A stretch of 11,028 bases of DNA, taken from assembly GCA_046758005.1 (NCBI GenBank), contig JBHHZJ010000108.1:1-11028 (forward strand). Reading direction: 5' to 3'. Of this stretch, positions 7,066 to 11,028 are shown piece after piece. The first letter of the stretch is position 1, and each line of letters opens with the position of its first letter. This DNA is from JBHHZJ01 sp046758005 (GTDB taxonomy: Bacteria > Pseudomonadota > Alphaproteobacteria > Kiloniellales > J153). A program made the translations under genes and the position numbers. A model generated the notes under the pieces. The model made no database searches and was not told where the DNA came from. It saw only the letters and a list, made by a program, of their open reading frames with translations.

Positions 7066-7473
7066 TCACTCGGGCTCGAGCGTGAAGCGGACGATGAGGT
7101 CGCCGTCGCCGCCCAGGAAGACGAGGCTCAGCCGCTCGCGCTCGCGCACGAAGACGTTGCCCGTCCGCGCGCGCCAGCCGAGTTGCGGCAGCGTGCGCTC
7201 GTAGAACGCGGCGACCGCGGCGCGCGTGACCGCGCCCTGCGCGTAGGCCTCGACGATGCGTCCCGAGGGCTTGTCGAAGACGACGCCGGCGTCCGCAACC
7301 TCGGCGAGGCCCGGCATGAGCGGCAGGTCCTCGATGCCGGCGACGAACGCCGCGGCCTCGGCCGCGCGCGCGGCTGCGCCGGGCCACCCCGCGCCCACGG
7401 TCAGCTGCAACAGCGCCACGGCCAGGGCCGCGTGCAGCCGCCGGCGGCGATCGGGGCGCGAGCGTGCTCTCAT
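7066..7473 (-). CDS. Small predicted exported protein of unknown function
   Basis: I do not recognise a named family. The 135-residue product has a clear Sec-type signal peptide: a basic n-region with RRRR (9-12), a hydrophobic core LHAALAVALLQLTVGAG (13-29) and an AxA cleavage site at Ala35-Arg36-Ala37. The mature part of about 98 residues contains IEDLPLMPGL, VVFDKPSGRIVEAYAQG, VAAFYERTLPQLGW, a single Arg/Glu-rich segment FVRERERLS, and ends VRFTLEPE. This looks like a compact alpha/beta domain in the periplasm. It has no cysteine, so it is neither a lipoprotein nor disulfide-bonded. The frame extends upstream to 7719, but that part overlaps mutM antiparallel-free in another frame and is low-complexity; ATG 7473, with AGGG 5 bases upstream, is preferred. 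It starts 16 bases after mutM, suggesting an operon. Confidence 0.75.
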   Translation of the reverse strand: MRARSRPDRRRRLHAALAVALLQLTVGAGWPGAAARAAEAAAFVAGIEDLPLMPGLAEVADAGVVFDKPSGRIVEAYAQGAVTRAAVAAFYERTLPQLGWRARTGNVFVRERERLSLVFLGGDGDLIVRFTLEPE

Positions 7474-7489
7474 CGGCGCCCTGTCTACC

Positions 7490-8332
7490 TTACCGCTGCC
7501 GCGCGCCACAATAGAAAGTGGCGCGGCTCGCCTGGACGATGCGGCGGATGCCGCCGGTGCGGGCGCGCGCGCAGGTGCACCCCGGACAGGGCTCGCCCTC
7601 GCGGCCGTAGACCGCCCACTCGTGCTGAAAGTAGCCGAGCTCGCCCGAGGCCTGGACGTAGTCGCGCAGGGACGACCCGCCGGCCTCGATCGCGCGCGTG
7701 AGCACCTCGCGGACCGCACGGGCGAGCCGCCCGGCGCGCCCGCCCTGCACCGTGCGGGCCATGCGCCGCGGCGACAGGCCGGCGAAGAACAAGCTCTCGC
7801 ACGCGTAGATGTTGCCCAATCCGGCGACCACGCGCTGGTCCATGAGCGCCGCCTTGATCGAGGTGCGCTTGCCGGCTAGCCGGCGCGCGAGCGCGGGCCC
7901 GCCGAAGTCGTGGCCCAGCGGCTCGGGCCCGAGGTCCCTGAGCAGCCGGTGCGCGGCGAGGTTCGTCTCCTCGGCCAGGTCCATGACCCCGAAGCGCCGG
8001 GGATCGTGGAAGCGGACCTCGTCGCCCCGGTCGGTCGTGAGGATCACGTGGTCGTGCGGTCCGGGCGGTCCGGCCGAACCGTTCGTGACCACCATGCGGC
8101 CCGACATGCCCAGGTGGCAGAGCAGCACCTGGCCGTCGTCCAGATGCACCAGGATGTACTTGGCGCGCCGCGCGACCCGGCGCACGCGGCGCCCCCGGAG
8201 CCGGGCGGCGAAGCCCTCGGGCAGCGGGAAGCGAAGATCGGCGCGGCGCGAGGCGACGCGGACCAGACGGCGGCCTTCCAGACGCGGCCTCAGGCCGCGC
8301 ACGATGGTCTCGACTTCGGGCAGTTCGGGCAT
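7490..8332 (-). CDS. mutM: Formamidopyrimidine-DNA glycosylase (8-oxoguanine repair)
   Basis: MutM (Fpg) is a bifunctional glycosylase/AP lyase that removes 8-oxoguanine and ring-opened purines opposite C. The 280-residue product starts MPELPEVETIVRGL, with catalytic Pro2 and Glu3; Lys58 in RRAKYILVHL is the conserved lysine of the N-terminal domain; MSGRM (76-80), HDPRRFG and GLGNIYACESLF (171-182) with Asn174 form the expected DNA-contact segments. The C-terminal zinc finger is odd: Cys249, Cys252 and Cys275 are in place, but the fourth ligand position, 278, is Arg; an extra Cys254 is nearby. The terminal arginine of the finger (Arg270 in SRATFYC) is kept. ATG 8332 has AAAGGG 5 bases upstream. 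It is transcribed divergently from ubiE across 63 bases and probably heads an operon with the exported protein and hydratase. Confidence 0.95.
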   Translation of the reverse strand: MPELPEVETIVRGLRPRLEGRRLVRVASRRADLRFPLPEGFAARLRGRRVRRVARRAKYILVHLDDGQVLLCHLGMSGRMVVTNGSAGPPGPHDHVILTTDRGDEVRFHDPRRFGVMDLAEETNLAAHRLLRDLGPEPLGHDFGGPALARRLAGKRTSIKAALMDQRVVAGLGNIYACESLFFAGLSPRRMARTVQGGRAGRLARAVREVLTRAIEAGGSSLRDYVQASGELGYFQHEWAVYGREGEPCPGCTCARARTGGIRRIVQASRATFYCGARQR

Positions 8333-8395
8333 CGAATCCCTTTCGTTTTCCGGCGACGCGAGGCCGCAGAGTAGCGCGAAGCCGGGCGGCGCGCT

Positions 8396-9196
8396 ATGTT
8401 CCGCTCCATGCCGCCAAGACGCAGCGACGGGCGCCGGGCCGCGGCCCATTTCGGCTTCGAGGAGGTCTCCGAGGCGGAGAAGGCGCCGCGCGTGCGCGGC
8501 GTCTTCGAGAGCGTCGCGTCGCGCTACGACCTGATGAACGACCTCATGTCGGGCGGCGTCCATCGGCTCTGGAAGGCGTCGATGATCGACTGGCTGAACC
8601 CGCGGCCGGGCATGAGCCTGCTCGACGTGGCCGGCGGGACGGGCGACATCGCGCTGCGCGTGCTCGAGCGTGTCGGGCCGGAGCGCGCAGGCCCGGTGAT
8701 CGTGTGCGACCTGACCCCCGACATGCTCGAGATCGGCCGCGTCCGGGCGATCGACCGCGGCCTGATCGGACGGCGCTGCGCCGGCGGGCTGCACTGGGTA
8801 TGCGGCGATGCGGAGCGTCTGCCGGTCCGGGACCGGGGCGTGGACGCCTACACGATCGCCTTCGGGCTGAGGAACGTGACCCGGATCGAGCGCGCGCTCG
8901 GCGAGGCGCGGCGCGTCCTGAAGCCGGGCGGGCGCTTCGTGTGCCTGGAGTTCAGCCGCGTGGTCCTGCCCCTGCTTGGCGAGCTTTACGACCTCTATTC
9001 CTTCCGCGTGCTGCCGGCGCTGGGCGCGCTCGTCGCCAACGACCGCGCCGCCTACCAGTACCTGGCGGAGAGCATCCGCCGCTTCCCGGCGCAGGACGCG
9101 CTTGCCGCAATGATGGCCGAGGCCGGCTTCGCCGGGGTGCGCTACCGGAACCTGACGGGCGGGATCGCCGCGCTGCATTCCGGCTGGCGCATCTAG
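8396..9196 (+). CDS. ubiE: Ubiquinone/menaquinone C-methyltransferase UbiE
   Basis: UbiE is the SAM-dependent C-methyltransferase of ubiquinone biosynthesis (2-methoxy-6-polyprenyl-benzoquinol to the 5-methyl product), and can also methylate demethylmenaquinol. The 266-residue product has the first family signature YDLMNDLMSGGVHRLWK (44-60), SAM motif I DVAGGTGD (77-84), acidic motif II VIVCDLTPDML (101-111), the GDAERLP segment (137-143), and the second signature RVLKPGGRFVCLEFS (173-187), ending in the typical GGIAALHSGWRI. Homology begins around HFGFEEV (18-24), so ATG 8408 is as likely as ATG 8396; neither has a clear ribosome-binding site. ubiB starts 15 bases after its stop, so both are surely cotranscribed. 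Ubiquinone alone is the likely product in an alphaproteobacterium. Confidence 0.96.
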   Translation: MFRSMPPRRSDGRRAAAHFGFEEVSEAEKAPRVRGVFESVASRYDLMNDLMSGGVHRLWKASMIDWLNPRPGMSLLDVAGGTGDIALRVLERVGPERAGPVIVCDLTPDMLEIGRVRAIDRGLIGRRCAGGLHWVCGDAERLPVRDRGVDAYTIAFGLRNVTRIERALGEARRVLKPGGRFVCLEFSRVVLPLLGELYDLYSFRVLPALGALVANDRAAYQYLAESIRRFPAQDALAAMMAEAGFAGVRYRNLTGGIAALHSGWRI

Positions 9197-9211
9197 GCCG
9201 CGGCCCCGGCC

Positions 9212-10762
9212 ATGCTCCGCACGGTCCGCATCCCGCTGCGCCTGCTGCGCATCGCCTGGACCCTGGCCCGCCACGACGCCCTCGCCGTCGTCGAAGAGCT
9301 GCATGTCGCACCCGGCGTCCTCTGGCTGGCGCGCCTTCGGCCGCGCCCCCGCGTCGAGGGACGGCCGGGACAGAAGCTCGCTCGCGCGCTGACCGAACTC
9401 GGCCCCAGCTTCATCAAGCTGGGGCAGTTTCTCTCGACCCGCGCCGACCTGTTGGGCGAGCAGTTGGCGGCCGACCTCTCCGACCTCCAGGACCGCCTGC
9501 CGCCGTTCCCCAGCGGCGAGGCGCGCGCCACCGTCGAGGCGGAACTGGGCCGCCCGCTCGACGAGCTGTTCCACAGCTTCGACGACGAGCCGGTCTCGGC
9601 GGCCTCCATCGCCCAGGTGCATTTCGCGGTCACCGCCGAGGAGGCCGGCCAGCCCGGCCGCGAGGTGGCCGTCAAGGTGTTGCGCCCGGGGATCGAGCGC
9701 GCCTTTGGGCGCGACCTTGAGCTGTTCTATTGGTTGGCCGCGCTGGTCGAGCGAACCCAGCCGCGCCTGCGCCGATTCAAGCCGGTGGCGGCGGTGCGCC
9801 AGTTCGAGGGCATCGTGCGGATCGAGATGGATCTCAGCATGGAAGCGGCCGCGGCCTCGGAGCTGGCGGACAACTTCGTCGGCGACCCGACCTACCGCAC
9901 GCCGCCCGTCGACTGGCAGCGCACCTCCCGCCGGGTGCTGACCATGGGTCGCCTCGGCGGCATTCCGATCGACGACCGCGAGGCGCTGCGCGCGGCCGGG
10001 TTCGATCTGAGAGACGTGCTCACCAAGGCCGCCGCGATCTTCTTCAACCAGGTGTTCCGCGACGGCTTCTTCCACGGCGACCAGCACCCCGGCAACATGT
10101 TCGTCGACGAGGCCGGCAACGTCGTCGCCGTCGACTTCGGCATCATGGGCCGGCTGGACCGCCAGACGCGGACCTTCCTGGCGGACATGCTGCTCGCCTT
10201 GCTGGCGCGCGACTACCGGCGCCTGGCCGAGGTCCACGTCGAGGCGGGCTACCTGCCGACCGGCGAGGCGCTCGAAACCTTCGCCCAGGCGTTGCGCGCC
10301 GTGTCGGAGCCGATCTTCGACCGGCCCCTGCAGGAGATCTCCGTCGCGCGCCTGCTCGCCCGCCTGTTGCGGTTGAGCGAATCCTTCGACATGCCGGTCC
10401 AGCCGCAGCTGCTCCTGCTGCAGAAGAACATGATGATGGCGGAGGGGGTGAGCCGCCGGCTCGACCCGGAGCTCAACATCTGGATTCTGGCCGAGCCCCT
10501 GATCGAGAAATGGATGCGAGAGAACCGGGGGCCCGAGGCGCGGCTGCGCCGGGCGGCGGAGGACCTGAGCGCCACCCTCGAACGCCTGCCCCGGCTCATC
10601 GGCGCCCTCGAGGCGGCGGCGGCGGATCTGGCCGGCGGCGGCCTGCGCCTGCACCCGGACAGCGTCCAGGCACAGCGCGCCCCGAACGGCGCACGCACCG
10701 CGCGCTGGGCCCTGTGGATCGCCGCGGCGGCCCTGGCGGTGGCCGCGCTGACGGCCTTGTGA
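9212..10762 (+). CDS. ubiB: Ubiquinone biosynthesis kinase-like protein UbiB
   Basis: UbiB is a membrane-associated atypical kinase/ATPase (ADCK/COQ8 family) required for ubiquinone synthesis, thought to help handle lipid intermediates for the Ubi enzymes. The 516 residues contain the family's KxGQ motif (IKLGQFLSTRADLL, with Lys69, Gly71, Gln72), the Ala-rich loop SAASIAQVH (129-137), the VAVK lysine Lys155, the ExD pair Glu205/Asp207, the catalytic HGDQHPGN (288-295) and VDFG (307-310). The C-terminus WALWIAAAALAVAALTAL is one hydrophobic segment of about 20 residues, where E. coli UbiB has two. Length is usual for alphaproteobacteria. It follows ubiE by 15 bases without a recognisable ribosome-binding site, suggesting translational coupling or a leaderless-like start. 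Confidence 0.96.
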   Translation: MLRTVRIPLRLLRIAWTLARHDALAVVEELHVAPGVLWLARLRPRPRVEGRPGQKLARALTELGPSFIKLGQFLSTRADLLGEQLAADLSDLQDRLPPFPSGEARATVEAELGRPLDELFHSFDDEPVSAASIAQVHFAVTAEEAGQPGREVAVKVLRPGIERAFGRDLELFYWLAALVERTQPRLRRFKPVAAVRQFEGIVRIEMDLSMEAAAASELADNFVGDPTYRTPPVDWQRTSRRVLTMGRLGGIPIDDREALRAAGFDLRDVLTKAAAIFFNQVFRDGFFHGDQHPGNMFVDEAGNVVAVDFGIMGRLDRQTRTFLADMLLALLARDYRRLAEVHVEAGYLPTGEALETFAQALRAVSEPIFDRPLQEISVARLLARLLRLSESFDMPVQPQLLLLQKNMMMAEGVSRRLDPELNIWILAEPLIEKWMRENRGPEARLRRAAEDLSATLERLPRLIGALEAAAADLAGGGLRLHPDSVQAQRAPNGARTARWALWIAAAALAVAALTAL

Positions 10763-11028
10763 ACGCGCCGGCGGCAGGGCGGTCGGTGGGTCGTGTCTCG
10801 GTTTGAGGAATGTCTGCGTCTAGCCGAGGGTGTTGAAAATGTATGGCCCGCCCCCGGTCTGCAAGCTTGTTCGTTGAGCGATGAGCTAGAGCGGTCTGCT
10901 TCAATGTATTCGGCCTGTTTGCGGAGCCTGCGGCTCCTGGCCACGATGGGTATCCGCGCGCCCAGCTCGTCATAAGTCGCCCGGCCAAGTCGCCCGGCCA
11001 ATGACGGCCGTTTGTCAACCCAGGTTTC
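10763..11028. other. Lower-GC region after ubiB with no supportable gene
   Basis: The 266 bases after ubiB lack any reading frame I can link to a family. GC falls visibly compared with the genes before it. A hairpin GGAGCC-TGC-GGCTCC (10923-10937) and a 13-base tandem duplication (10974-10999) are present. A minus-strand frame is open from the right edge and contains TYDELGARIPIVARSRRLRK, with G/C-rich third positions in its first codons but drifting to random codon use after roughly 10880. It could be the tail of a broken gene or of an insertion-sequence remnant, but I cannot name it. The coaBC gene that often follows ubiB in relatives does not begin here. Confidence 0.4.
10974..10999. repeat. 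13-bp perfect tandem duplication
   Basis: AAGTCGCCCGGCC occurs twice back to back (10974-10986 and 10987-10999), and AA follows as the start of a third unit. This is a recent-looking local duplication, possibly by slippage or at a repair junction. Neither copy resembles an insertion-sequence end that I recognise. Confidence 0.8.

Noticed and set aside
7474..7719. N-terminal extension of the exported protein by 82 residues
   Set aside because: It would overlap mutM, is Ser/Arg/Ala-rich low complexity, and would bury the signal peptide that begins at ATG 7473.
7490..10654. A 1054-codon minus-strand open frame that looks like a giant MutM fusion
   Set aside because: Only the last 280 codons (from ATG 8332) are MutM. 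The rest is the antisense of ubiE and ubiB, which are clearly real on the plus strand; long antisense frames are expected at this GC content.
10793..10975. A 60-codon plus-strand ORF after ubiB
   Set aside because: No family likeness, no ribosome-binding site, and mixed third-position composition; not supported as a gene.

Overview
The window is a high-GC chromosomal segment from an alphaproteobacterium, most likely a member of Rhodospirillales or a close relative. The evidence is the gene content and order (ubiB-ubiE, then mutM, an enoyl-CoA hydratase, rpsT, dnaA, dnaN, recF, gyrB), an arrangement well known around dnaA in Alphaproteobacteria, together with strong G/C preference at third codon positions. 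Order-level placement is inference.

Layout from left to right. Positions 1-3540 hold a leftward cluster dnaN-recF-gyrB (sliding clamp, gap-repair ATPase, gyrase B; gyrB runs off the left edge), with gaps of 25 and 12 bases that suggest one operon. A 283-base gap with a candidate promoter separates it from dnaA (3824-5245, also leftward). The gap from dnaA to rpsT is 606 bases and unusually AT-rich in its middle. It holds what look like the dnaA control elements and a possible 40-codon leader ORF. rpsT (5852-6115) is a self-contained unit with a good sigma-70-type promoter and an intrinsic terminator. Next come three leftward genes, mutM, a small predicted exported protein and an enoyl-CoA hydratase (8332 down to 6225). 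From 8396 the direction flips: ubiE and ubiB (quinone biosynthesis) run rightward. The last 266 bases hold no gene I can support and have visibly lower GC and a 13-base tandem repeat.

Functionally the left half is the replication initiation and DNA-topology module (DnaA loads the replisome, DnaN clamps polymerase, RecF handles gaps, GyrB removes supercoils). The right half joins 8-oxoguanine repair (MutM) with ubiquinone synthesis and acyl-CoA metabolism.

Most genes are ordinary. The most interesting signals are non-coding: the upstream regions of dnaA and dnaN share three sequence elements in the same order and orientation, including a 22-base motif identical at 16 fixed positions, which suggests common control of the two genes by an unidentified factor. 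Other points are a small ORF with coding-type codon periodicity in the dnaA leader, a MutM whose fourth zinc-finger cysteine is replaced by arginine, and a non-coding scar after ubiB. No mobile element, CRISPR array, tRNA or clearly new multi-gene system was found.
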